NCBI GenBank assembly: GCA_963676095.1 | Contig: OY781040.1 | Span: 5,456,001-5,520,000, forward strand | Reading direction: 5' to 3' | Source of the DNA: G963676095 sp963676095 | GTDB taxonomy: Bacteria > Bacteroidota > Bacteroidia > Bacteroidales > Prolixibacteraceae | DNA length: 64,000 nt | Shown here: in pieces, positions 34,900 to 43,078 of the stretch | How the letters are laid out: each line of letters starts with the position of its first letter | Position numbering within the stretch: position 1 is the first letter of the stretch | Position numbers and translations under genes: made by a program | Notes under the pieces: model-generated | Databases searched by the model: none | Seen by the model: only the letters and a program-made list of their open reading frames with translations | What the model was told of the DNA's origin: nothing

Positions 34900-35832
34900 A
34901 TGACAAAAAATAAACCTATGATAAAAGAATTGATCCTGATTTTAACAGGTTTGGTATTTCCGGCTATGGCAATTGCTCAGGAAGATGGATTAATTAAAAC
35001 TGAAAGTGGCGTACTCCACTTTAAAACGTATGGGAGCGGAGAGCCGGTATTGATAATTAATGGAGGACCGGGACTGGACTGTGAAGGTTTTAATCCGCTG
35101 GCTGAGTTGTTATCTGATAAATATATGACAATTCTGTTCGACCAGCGTGGCACCGGAAAATCAGAACTGAAACAGGTCGACAGTACTACCGTTACAATGG
35201 ACCTCATGGTAAAAGATATGGAAATTATCCGTAATTATCTGAAGATTGACAAATGGATTGTGCTGGGACATTCTTTTGGTGGATTTTTAGCTGAATATTA
35301 TGCCGTTTATTATCCGGGGGCGATAAAGGCAATGATCCTGTCAAGCAGTGGCGGGATTGATTTAAGTATATTGAATTACTTCAATGATAATCTCCTGTCG
35401 CGATTAAGTCAGGCTGAGCGCGATTCTTTACAATATTGGGATTACAGGATAAAGCAGGGAGATACAACCAGCAATGCAAAGTATAGCAAAGGAAAATATT
35501 TGGCATCAGCATATCTGTATAATAAAGACTATGTACCGAAACTGGCCAAAAGACTGGCTTTCGGAGGCAATCCTCAGATTACGGCACTGGTCTACAACGA
35601 TTTGTTTAAAATTAAATTTGAATGCAGGGAGGCATTGAAAGATTTCACAAAACCGGTTTTAATTATTCAGGGCAGACAGGATATAACTGGCGATGGGGTT
35701 GCTTATGAAGCCCATTTAACTTTAAAAAATTCGTCAGTTGTTTTTATAAACAAAAGTGGTCATTACAGTTGGTGGGAACAGGGCGAAGAATATAAATCTA
35801 AGGTGGAAAATTTTATAGCGTCGGTTGATTGA
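34900..35832 (+). CDS. Secreted alpha/beta hydrolase (proline iminopeptidase-like)
   Basis: 310 residues; an internal ATG at 34918 would give a cleaner signal peptide (MIKELILILTGLVFPAMAIA). The fold is that of proline iminopeptidase/haloalkane-type hydrolases: oxyanion segment INGGPGLDCEGF, FDQRGTGKS, nucleophile in VLGHSFGGF, acid Asp in IQGRQDITGDG and His in NKSGHYSWWEQGEEY. GGPG and DQRGxGxS are hallmarks of the proline iminopeptidase branch (S33). It is 17 bases after the metallo-beta-lactamase-like gene, so they are probably one operon. Substrate not determined. Confidence 0.85.
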   Translation: MTKNKPMIKELILILTGLVFPAMAIAQEDGLIKTESGVLHFKTYGSGEPVLIINGGPGLDCEGFNPLAELLSDKYMTILFDQRGTGKSELKQVDSTTVTMDLMVKDMEIIRNYLKIDKWIVLGHSFGGFLAEYYAVYYPGAIKAMILSSSGGIDLSILNYFNDNLLSRLSQAERDSLQYWDYRIKQGDTTSNAKYSKGKYLASAYLYNKDYVPKLAKRLAFGGNPQITALVYNDLFKIKFECREALKDFTKPVLIIQGRQDITGDGVAYEAHLTLKNSSVVFINKSGHYSWWEQGEEYKSKVENFIASVD

Positions 35833-35861
35833 GTTCCTATCTCATCCCGGTTACTTCCCGT

Positions 35862-36040
35862 TTATGTTGTCGCTAGTAAGAATACTTCGCCGCTTGCAGG
35901 CAAAAGATGATCGGTCCTGTCTGTAAAATACAGTTCTTCCATATTTTTTGTCGTTATTGTTTTTGCCTCCTTAAACCCTGTTTTACGTGCTAAAGTCAGT
36001 ATTTCGTCAGGTTTAAAAAAACTTATCATTGGGGTTCCCG
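35862..36040 (-). pseudogene. C-terminal fragment of a class I SAM-dependent methyltransferase
   Basis: On the minus strand the frame reads MISFFKPDEILTLARKTGFK, then MEELYFTDRTDHLLPASGEV and FLLATT. This matches the end of LCM/TIGR00027-type SAM-dependent methyltransferases (GEPFxSFFxPEE, YFxxRxDGLxPxSGExFLLA). The catalytic N-terminal two thirds are absent; upstream is a strong hairpin and then creD. A frame can be drawn from 36095, but its first residues do not match the family. Confidence 0.7.
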
Positions 36041-36071
36041 ATTTTTTGAATAAAATCATCGGTGAGATATC

Positions 36072-36108
36072 CCGGAAGGCCGGATGTTTTTTCAACCCGG
36101 CCTTCCGG
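36072..36108 (-). terminator. Strong hairpin after creD
   Basis: CCGGAAGGCCGG (36072-36083) and CCGGCCTTCCGG (36097-36108) form a perfect 12-bp GC-rich stem with a 13-base loop, just beyond the creD stop on the minus strand. There is no clear U-run on either strand, so it may act as an mRNA 3' stabiliser or a weak terminator. Confidence 0.55.
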
Positions 36109-36117
36109 TTTCAAATT

Positions 36118-37440
36118 TTATGTGTTGTACCAGTTAATTTTCCTTGTAAAAAACATCGTAAGGGCAAGGACACAAAACAGGCCGATACTTCCAACCAAGA
36201 GCGCATATGTTTCCAACTGCATCAAAATAAAAATGAATCCGAACGAAAAGGTCAGAATCGAAGTGAGCAAAATTGAGTTTAACCAGGTTTTCAGAAAGGA
36301 CCGTGAATAAATCAGTACCATTATGATGACGGAAAAGGCCGAGATCAGGTAAGCCAGGTTAAAGCCGAGTTGTTCAGAAATGGAAAGGAGCAACAGATAA
36401 AAAATGAGTACGGCAAATCCGACCAATATATACTGAAACGGATGGATCTTCTGTTTGGTAATGATCTCATTCAGAAAAAAGGAAAGGAACATAAACAGAA
36501 TAACCAGAATGCCGTATTTTGCGCTGCGCGAACACTTTTGGTAATGGTCGGCTACAGTGACCAGCTCAACGCCAAAATCAGCATTGGTCGCTTTAAAATT
36601 GTCATCTTTCCACTCCTGTGGAAAATTTCTGTTGTAATTCAGTACTTTCCAGTGGGCCTGAAATCCTTTGGGCGTGACCGTTCGTGTATCGGGCAAAAAA
36701 CTTCCCTGGAATCCCGGGTCATTCCACGACGATTGAAGGTTAACGTTGGTTGTCTCTCCCAGAGGCGCAAATTGTAAAATATCGGAACCTTTCAGGTTTA
36801 GATCGAGTTGAAAATCTGCCGGAAAATCGGAAACTCCGGGGGAGGGGAGTGCCATCGAGATCCCATTGGTCCCGATTAACCGGTTATCCATACCTGGTGA
36901 AAACGGATAAGACTTACCTTTCCACAATAAATTCACCATCGCACTTATCCCGCGAAGATCACTGATTGCAACTGACAGTTCCGCTTTTTCCCACAAAACA
37001 TCCGACGGATCTATTTTTAACCGCTCAAACCCGGGGCTTTCAAAACGGCCCGTTATTGTTAATGAAGATTCGTAAACTACCGACTGGTAGATGCTGCGGT
37101 GTAATTCCTGAGGCAGGATTTTCCCTTCAATATCCAGGTTTTTAGGTAAAAAATAACATTTGTGGATTTCTTCCCGGACTATTTTTCCTTCTCCATCCCT
37201 GACCTTTTCAATATAAGGGATGGTCAGCACCGGCCCCCTGATCGTTTGGCCAAGCGACCATTTTTCCATGACTTCCTGTTTGGTCGTTTTCGCTGTGTTT
37301 TCCCGTTCGCCGATCAATCCCAGGATCATCATTTTAGGGATAAGCAGGGCAATTACGATGGCTCCGATCGTGGCCACTTTTAACGTTACCTGCCAATTGA
37401 ATGATTTGGACTTTTCTTCTAAAGTTTGTTTTGTCTCCAT
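36118..37440 (-). CDS. creD: CreD family inner membrane protein
   Basis: 440 residues. An N-terminal TM at about 20-45 (TLKVATIGAIVIALLIPKMM) precedes the conserved start of CreD (WSLGQTIRGPVLTIPY) and a large periplasmic domain (about 70-300). Five to six TMs follow at about 300-435. CreD is an envelope-stress inner membrane protein whose biochemical role is unknown. In Bacteroidota it commonly sits with a small winged-helix regulator, as here. The operator ACTTTG-N5-CAAAGT lies 29 bases upstream and is shared with the regulator operon. A hairpin directly follows the stop. Confidence 0.9.
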   Translation of the reverse strand: METKQTLEEKSKSFNWQVTLKVATIGAIVIALLIPKMMILGLIGERENTAKTTKQEVMEKWSLGQTIRGPVLTIPYIEKVRDGEGKIVREEIHKCYFLPKNLDIEGKILPQELHRSIYQSVVYESSLTITGRFESPGFERLKIDPSDVLWEKAELSVAISDLRGISAMVNLLWKGKSYPFSPGMDNRLIGTNGISMALPSPGVSDFPADFQLDLNLKGSDILQFAPLGETTNVNLQSSWNDPGFQGSFLPDTRTVTPKGFQAHWKVLNYNRNFPQEWKDDNFKATNADFGVELVTVADHYQKCSRSAKYGILVILFMFLSFFLNEIITKQKIHPFQYILVGFAVLIFYLLLLSISEQLGFNLAYLISAFSVIIMVLIYSRSFLKTWLNSILLTSILTFSFGFIFILMQLETYALLVGSIGLFCVLALTMFFTRKINWYNT

Positions 37441-37468
37441 AGCAATGTTGTTTTTAGTTTAACAAAGA

Positions 37469-37485
37469 ACTTTGTTTTTCAAAGT
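37469..37485. promoter_or_regulatory. Operator-like palindrome before creD
   Basis: ACTTTG-TTTTT-CAAAGT lies between creD and the winged-helix regulator gene. The same arms and spacing (ACTTTG-TCTTG-CAAAGT) occur at 38433-38449 in front of the regulator operon. Position and match support one repressor binding both; the winged-helix protein is the obvious candidate. Confidence 0.65.
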
Positions 37486-37501
37486 GTGTATTTAAAAAAA
37501 A

Positions 37502-37798
37502 TTAGAACTGTTTTAATATCTTTTCCAATGTATTCAGGTGTTTCCCGAAAGCTCCCCTACCTTCCTCTGTCAGAAAGTAAACCGTATTGGGTTTGCGGTT
37601 TATGAAATCTTTCTTAACCGAAATGTAGCCCTCTTTTTCAAGATATTTAAGATGACTGGCCAGGTTGCCATCGGTTACTTCGAGCATGTCCTTTAAATCA
37701 TTGAATGACGCCTGTTCATTCACAGAGAGGACCGATGTCACGCCCAGCCTGATTTTATTCTCAAAGGCCTTGTCTAATTCTTGAAATAAATTTTTCAC
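37502..37798 (-). CDS. Winged-helix transcriptional regulator (HTH_34/MarR-like)
   Basis: 98 residues forming a single winged helix: recognition-helix region LKDMLEVTDGNLASHLKYLE, then the wing YISVKKDFINRKPNTVYFLT. This matches the small PF13601-type (HTH_34) regulators that accompany creD in Bacteroidota. Its ATG overlaps the stop of the upstream membrane protein gene by four bases (ATGA), so the two are translationally coupled. The paired palindromes at 37469 and 38433 are likely its operators. There is no obvious ligand-binding domain; the upstream membrane protein might pass the signal. Confidence 0.88.
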   Translation of the reverse strand: MKNLFQELDKAFENKIRLGVTSVLSVNEQASFNDLKDMLEVTDGNLASHLKYLEKEGYISVKKDFINRKPNTVYFLTEEGRGAFGKHLNTLEKILKQF

Positions 37799-38424
37799 GC
37801 TGCTTCCGGATTGTGTTCGTACCTGAAGTACATCAATGTACCATAAATGATATGAATAAGACCGAACCCTATTGCCCAGAAAAGGAGCCCCTTGGCCGGC
37901 AGCAACGCAGCCAGGATACCCAGGATAATCTGTAGCAGTCCCATATAGAAGATCTCCTGCCGGGTAAATTTTGCTGCATTAACGAGTGCTAATCCGTAAA
38001 AGACCAGACATGACGGAGCAATAACTCCGTAAATTCCCTGCGATAGGAAAATCAGCATCAGGATCCCTCCACTGACCAGGGGAACAGCCAGGTTAATGCA
38101 CATCAGGCGGGAGCCGGTGTGCCAGGTTTTCTTCCCCGATTTTTTGGCTTTCCGGTAGGTAAGCCATACTCCTGTGACCAGCGACAAACTTAGAACTGCC
38201 GCTCCTAAAAAGATCATACCGGAAATCAGATCACCGGAAAAAAGCTGTCCGAAAAATGAAAAGGACCGAAAATAGATCATCCGGTAGGCCAGAAACGAGC
38301 CGGTCAGGGCATAAAAGCCGATTAAAACTCCCGACAGGCCGCTTAACGAAAGAAAACGGCTCGACTGTTCCATCATCTTTCTGATTGCTTTTATTTCAGA
38401 TAAATAGATTTCCGTATTTTCCAT
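37795..38424 (-). CDS. Six-TM membrane protein coupled to the winged-helix regulator
   Basis: 209 residues with a soluble start (IYLSEIKAIRKMMEQSSRFL) followed by about six hydrophobic segments and a short tail. No enzyme motif is visible. The four-base overlap with the regulator gene and the shared operator 8 bases before its start tie it to the regulator and creD. I suggest a membrane sensor or accessory for that regulator by context alone. No named family recognised. Confidence 0.75.
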   Translation of the reverse strand: MENTEIYLSEIKAIRKMMEQSSRFLSLSGLSGVLIGFYALTGSFLAYRMIYFRSFSFFGQLFSGDLISGMIFLGAAVLSLSLVTGVWLTYRKAKKSGKKTWHTGSRLMCINLAVPLVSGGILMLIFLSQGIYGVIAPSCLVFYGLALVNAAKFTRQEIFYMGLLQIILGILAALLPAKGLLFWAIGFGLIHIIYGTLMYFRYEHNPEAA

Positions 38425-38432
38425 TTTAAAGT

Positions 38433-38449
38433 ACTTTGTCTTGCAAAGT
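38433..38449. promoter_or_regulatory. Operator-like palindrome before the membrane protein-regulator operon
   Basis: ACTTTG-TCTTG-CAAAGT, extended to TACTTTG...CAAAGTA, sits 8 bases upstream of the ATG at 38424. Because it overlaps the region expected to hold the -7 box or transcription start, binding should repress. Its twin is at 37469-37485 before creD. Confidence 0.65.
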
Positions 38450-38624
38450 AAAACTATTTAATTGAAATTTCAAAATTCCTTTCTATCCAATTTCTGATGA
38501 CCGGGATAAACCTGTATAATAACCGGTGAAGCCATATGTCCCCGGTTCCCGTTTCCCAATGCGGCGGTAATGTGCGTAGGGAAACGGGATGGCGGTGGCG
38601 GATCCGGATTGGGTATAGGCAACC

Positions 38625-38933
38625 TTAATCTTTTTGTTTATTCGAGAAGTTTTTAACACTTACCATCGTGATAAACACAAATCCGGTAAAGAATGTAAGA
38701 AGTGAAAGCACATTGTTTATGCCGGTTTTGCTGAATTTTAAAAGCAAAAATCCTATAACCAGGTTCACAAGGGCCCATATTACATTAGTTACCGGTGAAG
38801 ACAGTCCTCTACCGGGAGGATTGGCAAAAGGCGTGGGAAAAGATTCGCCCGTAACTCCTTTAATATAATGCGGGATAAAATTAGTTAAGAACATTCCGGC
38901 AAAGAAACCGGCTACGTAGTGATACCATAACAT
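38625..38933 (-). CDS. Small conserved membrane protein
   Basis: 102 residues with two or three TM segments (about 3-20, 47-66 and 72-92) and a loop rich in Pro/Gly: GESFPTPFANPPGRGLSSPV. I recognise the NFIPHxxxGxxGxxFPTPFAxPPGxGxSSP pattern as recurring in uncharacterised small membrane proteins, but no function is known to me. It lies between the creD group and the MFS gene, on the same strand, 200 bases from the former and 63 bases from the latter. Confidence 0.65.
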   Translation of the reverse strand: MLWYHYVAGFFAGMFLTNFIPHYIKGVTGESFPTPFANPPGRGLSSPVTNVIWALVNLVIGFLLLKFSKTGINNVLSLLTFFTGFVFITMVSVKNFSNKQKD

Positions 38934-38996
38934 AATTGAAAAAATTTAAGTGAATAATTAATTTATATGAACTGATTTTTGTCGTGCCCTCATATT

Positions 38997-40208
38997 TTAA
39001 TTCCGGTTTTTGGCTGATAATCCCGAAAAAATTCCCGCAATGACCAGACCGATGATGGCTTCGCAAATAATGGTGTTTGGTACACTTATTATTTGCGATA
39101 CCTTTCCTATCAGTAAACTACCCAGCGGCAACATTCCGAAAATAGCCATTGCCATAAAGCTCATCACACGCCCCCGGAATTCTTTGTCGGTTTGCGTTTG
39201 GATAATCGTCATACCGATAGCGGTTTGACTAATCGATGCGTACCCAATTGCTATCAGCAGCAGAATGCTTAAGTCCAGATTGTTGACGAAGGCAAAGGGC
39301 AATAAACTCATACCGAGTATCAAGGTATTTATCAGCAGTAGTTTTTTGAAGTCGGCAGATTTGCTGAATGTTGCCAAATGGAAAGCTCCGATGAAAGCAC
39401 CTAAACCAATGGCAGAATTCAGCCAGCCGTAGGTCGCCGCATTTCCTTTAAAAATTTCTTTTGCATAAACCGGTAACAATGTCATGAATGGCAACACCAG
39501 AAAATTGGAGAGCGAGGTCAAAATAATGACCATTGTAATCGTTCTCTGTGTTTTTAGATAGCTAATTGCTTCTTTAAAACTGCCTTTTTTCCTCGATTTA
39601 GGAACAGTAAAGGTATGATGAGGAAACCTCATGGCAGCAATGGCTCCGATCACGGCAGCGAAACTGACGGCATTGGAGAGAAAACAATAAGAAGCACCGT
39701 AAGCGGCCAAAACGAAACCCGAAAGTGCAGGCCCAATCAATCTGGCAAATGTATTGAGCGACGAATTTAAAGCTACTGCATTGGGCAAATCTTCTTTATT
39801 TTCAATAATGTCATTAATCATGGACTGACGGACCGGTACATCATAAGCGTTTACGATTCCCAGAAATACGCTCAACGTAAGGATGAGGTTGATATTGGCA
39901 CTGCCGGCAAAGGCAAAAACGGTAAGTAATACCGCCTGCAATGCAGATAAAGACTGCGTAAGCATGAGCACCTTATAACGATTGTATTTATCCGCAATAA
40001 TGCCGCCACGAATGGAAAATAAAAAGGACGGAAACTGCTCTGCAAAAGTGGCTACACCAATCATAAATGCACTGTGTGTTATGCTGTATATATACCAAAT
40101 AACAGCGGTGCGCTGCATCCACATACCTACCCGGGAAACAAACTGACCTGAAAAGAATAAGGCAAAATTGCGGTGCCTGAGCGACCTGAAAGCTTCTGAT
40201 AGCTTCAT
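38997..40208 (-). CDS. MFS transporter, EntS/MFS_3-type exporter
   Basis: 403 residues from ATG 40208 (MKLSEAFRSLRHRNFALFFS); a frame opens 57 bases earlier but its residues do not fit the family. Twelve TM segments are expected and visible as hydrophobic blocks. FRSLRHRNFxLFxxGQxxSxxG is the signature start of MFS_3 proteins (enterobactin exporter EntS-like), and IADKYNRYKVLM is the cytoplasmic loop 2-3 motif A. Family members export siderophores or drugs using the proton gradient; the substrate here is unknown. A Crp/Fnr regulator gene lies 68 bases upstream on the same strand and may control it. Confidence 0.88.
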   Translation of the reverse strand: MKLSEAFRSLRHRNFALFFSGQFVSRVGMWMQRTAVIWYIYSITHSAFMIGVATFAEQFPSFLFSIRGGIIADKYNRYKVLMLTQSLSALQAVLLTVFAFAGSANINLILTLSVFLGIVNAYDVPVRQSMINDIIENKEDLPNAVALNSSLNTFARLIGPALSGFVLAAYGASYCFLSNAVSFAAVIGAIAAMRFPHHTFTVPKSRKKGSFKEAISYLKTQRTITMVIILTSLSNFLVLPFMTLLPVYAKEIFKGNAATYGWLNSAIGLGAFIGAFHLATFSKSADFKKLLLINTLILGMSLLPFAFVNNLDLSILLLIAIGYASISQTAIGMTIIQTQTDKEFRGRVMSFMAMAIFGMLPLGSLLIGKVSQIISVPNTIICEAIIGLVIAGIFSGLSAKNRN

Positions 40209-40276
40209 GAATTTTTTGCGCAAAGTTACCTGGCTCCATGCTGCCGGTAGTGTGATAAATATCAAAAAAACAAGTT

Positions 40277-40849
40277 TCAGTATTTATTACTTCGGATCCG
40301 GCTCAGCGTTTCCCTTGTAATACCAATGTAAGACGCCAAATGAGTAAGCGAAATTCTTTGAATCAATCCGGGCTTCTTTTCCAGCAGATAACGATAGCGA
40401 TCGGCAGGAGAGTTTATCATCATCATATTGTGATGTTCTTCGGTAGCAAGCAATACCCGTATGGCTATTCTCCGGATGAGCGTTGAAAGATTGGCAAATG
40501 AACCTTTTTCCTTTGAAAATTCTCTGCTTTTAATAATCCACACCTCCGATTTTTCAATTGCCTGTATAATGATTTTTGAAGGCTCCCGGTTTATGTAAGC
40601 CTCAAAATTGGTGACGAACTGGTTTTCAAATGTAAAACTAAGATTCACGTCCAAACCATCATTGTTATAATAATTACGGAGAACACCTGATTCAACTAAA
40701 AAAATGGAGGTGCAAGGCTGACCTTCCTCCAGGAGGACCTGATTCTTTTTTAAAGTGACATGTTCAAAATATGGTTCAATAAGCCCGTATTCATCTTCTG
40801 AAAATTGAACGATGTTATTTAAGAGGCATTTAAGCTTTGAAGTTATCAT
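40277..40849 (-). CDS. Crp/Fnr family transcriptional regulator
   Basis: 190 residues from ATG 40849 (MITSKLKCLLNN). A frame from 40900 adds 17 residues that do not match the family. The cupin-like effector domain spans about 15-120 (VLLEEGQPCTSIFLVESGVL), and the C-terminal HTH is LASYIGITRETLSRIRSN. It is a paralogue of the regulator at 6858. It lies upstream of the MFS exporter in the same direction, so it probably regulates that gene or its own. No TTTACCA-type palindrome like the one at 6809 was seen nearby. Confidence 0.87.
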   Translation of the reverse strand: MITSKLKCLLNNIVQFSEDEYGLIEPYFEHVTLKKNQVLLEEGQPCTSIFLVESGVLRNYYNNDGLDVNLSFTFENQFVTNFEAYINREPSKIIIQAIEKSEVWIIKSREFSKEKGSFANLSTLIRRIAIRVLLATEEHHNMMMINSPADRYRYLLEKKPGLIQRISLTHLASYIGITRETLSRIRSNKY

Positions 40850-41137
40850 AACGGCATTCTTTTCAGGAAATATACATAAAATATGTTGAGCATTGGGCAA
40901 TACAATTTAAGTAATGTCTTTGGTTTTTTGTCCGCTGACCGATGCTCTGTCAATATTGCGGATGTAAGTTTTTAAGCAGGCACGGCAAGCAATTCTGTTT
41001 TCATGGGAGTAACAGAAAGTGTTACCTAAGAGAAGCAGATGGATCTCTGTTATAAACATGCTAACTTTGTTGGAATTATTTCTTGTTTTTTGTAATAAAT
41101 TTCGTTCAAAAGGTACTTTGTAAGAAACTCATTAAAC

Positions 41138-41626
41138 ATGAAATCCGCTAAAGATGAATTTCTCGAAATACTCTCAAATTATCAAGGAATATTGCACAGA
41201 GTCAGTTTAGTTTACTTTAGAAACAAATCTGATCGGGAAGATAACCTTCAGGAGATCATATATCAGCTTTGGAAATCATTTCCAAGTATCAAAAATCGCA
41301 AGAGTATCGGTTCCTGGATTTATGCAGTATCAATAAACACTTCAATTTCAAGAATCAAGAAGGTATCGCGAATAGAATACAGAAAAACAATACCCGAATT
41401 GCCCGACAAAACAAATGTTATTGACGAAATAGCAATGAATGAATCATTGCAGTTATTATTAAATGCAATCTATAACCTCAATGAACTCGACAAATCAATC
41501 ATGCTGCTTTATCTGGAAGAAAAGAGCTATGATGAAATTGCTGAAATAATCGGCATCTCAAAATCAAATGTCGGCGTGAGAATAAACAGGGCCAAAGAGT
41601 TATTGAAACAAAACTTAAAAAAGTAA
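41138..41626 (+). CDS. ECF-type RNA polymerase sigma factor
   Basis: 162 residues: sigma-70 region 2 at about 10-75 (DREDNLQEIIYQLWKSFPSI, then SWIYAVSINTSIS) and region 4 at about 110-158 (LNELDKSIMLLYLEEKSYDE followed by IAEIIGISKSNVGVRINRAK). No region 3, as usual for ECF sigma factors. It is followed five bases later by a membrane protein gene that may encode its partner. Its length and RVSLVYF start match the Bacteroidota ECF group that controls envelope genes. The targets are not evident. Confidence 0.9.
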   Translation: MKSAKDEFLEILSNYQGILHRVSLVYFRNKSDREDNLQEIIYQLWKSFPSIKNRKSIGSWIYAVSINTSISRIKKVSRIEYRKTIPELPDKTNVIDEIAMNESLQLLLNAIYNLNELDKSIMLLYLEEKSYDEIAEIIGISKSNVGVRINRAKELLKQNLKK

Positions 41627-41631
41627 GAGCC

Positions 41632-42237
41632 ATGAAAAACAATGAATTACAAAAAATATGGAAGACTGTCGATAATGAATTCAATCAGAAAACCAAAGAT
41701 GAACTGAATTTATTGCTGCTATTAAAAACGAAGCAAACAATTAATAAGTTTTTAGTCATTACGGGTATTTCAATCCTTATTTGTACGGGACTGTTAATCT
41801 TTCTGGCAATCACTTCATTAAACCGGCAGGACGATCTGATTTATTTAATAAACAATGTAACTCTTGGAATAATAACAATAATCTCGCTGATATCTGGTTT
41901 GTTATCCTGGTACAAATTGCAAAATAACAGATACAATCAATCATTAAAAAGCTGGTTAGAAGAAAGAATCAATATTTTATCGGAATGGTTAACCGGAAAA
42001 TTTGGTAAGTTATATCTGTTTTTAATTCCTTTCCTTTATATACTGACAATTTTATCAATTCATGTTTATTTTGAAGATAAGGCATTCATTGAGGTTTTGA
42101 CTAATGAAGAATCAGTGGTCAGCCTTATTGTTGCGGCTCCCGTTGGCCTTTTTGTTTCTTATTTTGCAGCGGGAAAAATCCGGAAATATCAATTGCAAAA
42201 TCTTCAGTTTCTTAAAGACTTGCATAGTCGTCTTTGA
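41632..42237 (+). CDS. Membrane protein, candidate anti-sigma partner
   Basis: 201 residues. A soluble N-terminus (NELQKIWKTVDNEFNQKTKD) is followed by four TM segments at about 37-58, 72-92, 125-145 and 160-180. I recognise no zinc anti-sigma motif, so a standard ZAS domain is absent. The five-base gap after an ECF sigma gene is the main reason to propose an anti-sigma or sensor role. Similar small four-TM proteins do follow sigma genes in Bacteroidota. Function unproven. Confidence 0.7.
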   Translation: MKNNELQKIWKTVDNEFNQKTKDELNLLLLLKTKQTINKFLVITGISILICTGLLIFLAITSLNRQDDLIYLINNVTLGIITIISLISGLLSWYKLQNNRYNQSLKSWLEERINILSEWLTGKFGKLYLFLIPFLYILTILSIHVYFEDKAFIEVLTNEESVVSLIVAAPVGLFVSYFAAGKIRKYQLQNLQFLKDLHSRL

Positions 42238-42332
42238 GTCGTAGTCCGTGCTTTTCCCTGTTATTTTTCATACTCCTTTTCAGAAGGAGGTTCCGGTACG
42301 TCTGTGTTTTTTGGCAATAGAAAAGTCGGTAT

Positions 42333-42362
42333 GTATAGATTCCAATTTGGTACAATTAAAAG
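42333..42362 (-). repeat. Orphan degenerate CRISPR repeat
   Basis: 30 bases that match the CRISPR repeat of the 45.4 kb array at 24 of 30 positions, including the ends ATTCCA and TTGGTAC plus ATTAAAAG. No second repeat is found within 40 bases on either side. It lies between the sigma-factor operon and the 3' end of the DUF4276 gene, 3.0 kb from the array. Confidence 0.7.
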
Positions 42363-42394
42363 ATACCACAGGCGGGAGCGGGTTTCCGGAAACC

Positions 42395-43078
42395 TTAAAT
42401 ACTTTCAAGTTTGGTTATCCAATCATCAAAATGAGGACATTTGCTCCTTAATTGAGGTAATCCTATGTCCTGAGCCACTAATGGGCCAACCTGGGCTTTT
42501 TGTCCTTCATAATCCGGTATATATTTTATAATCCTTTTGGATGGGGCAGTTTGCGACGATTCGTTAATCTCTTCTGGTTTCAGGTCTTTGATATTATCTT
42601 TTAATCTCTGAATAGCAGATTGTTTGTCCGGAAACATTGCTATCAACCTGTCAGGCTCTACCATCAAAAACGATTCAAACTCATGTAATTGAACATACGG
42701 AATAAAATGAATGTGGTCGATATTTTTTGCAATAGCAGTTTCCAGTGCATTTACTTTTTGATACGGATTATTTATCTTTTGAATCTCCTCACTATACGGA
42801 CTTAATTTATCTTTAGGAAAAGCATATAGGTCAATCATGCTAGAGTACCATGAATTTGTTTGGTTTCTGTCAGATTGGATCCATCTTAAAACATCATTAT
42901 GAAACTGTATGTATTTTAACAAGCCGCCCTTCGACGGTTTGTTATTAAATTTGTCCCAGCCCGTTCTTATTTTGCGGGCAGAAACAAAAATATTCAATTG
43001 GGCAAAATGCCCGGCCAATACGTCATTTACGAATGCTTCTTCTGAGCTTCCTTCGACAATTAAATTTAAGAGTTTCAT
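42395..43078 (-). CDS. DUF4276 family protein (Toprim-like nuclease candidate)
   Basis: 227 residues starting KLLNLIVEGSSEEAFVNDVL, the conserved Glu-rich opening of DUF4276. The later SMIDLYAFPKDK and HEFESFLMVEPD provide the Asp and Glu positions expected for a Toprim-like fold related to DUF4435/OLD nucleases. It overlaps the end of the AAA ATPase gene by four bases, so the two are translated together. Such ATPase/nuclease pairs resemble the split OLD and PARIS-type anti-phage systems; that this pair is a defence system is inference. Confidence 0.8.
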   Translation of the reverse strand: MKLLNLIVEGSSEEAFVNDVLAGHFAQLNIFVSARKIRTGWDKFNNKPSKGGLLKYIQFHNDVLRWIQSDRNQTNSWYSSMIDLYAFPKDKLSPYSEEIQKINNPYQKVNALETAIAKNIDHIHFIPYVQLHEFESFLMVEPDRLIAMFPDKQSAIQRLKDNIKDLKPEEINESSQTAPSKRIIKYIPDYEGQKAQVGPLVAQDIGLPQLRSKCPHFDDWITKLESI

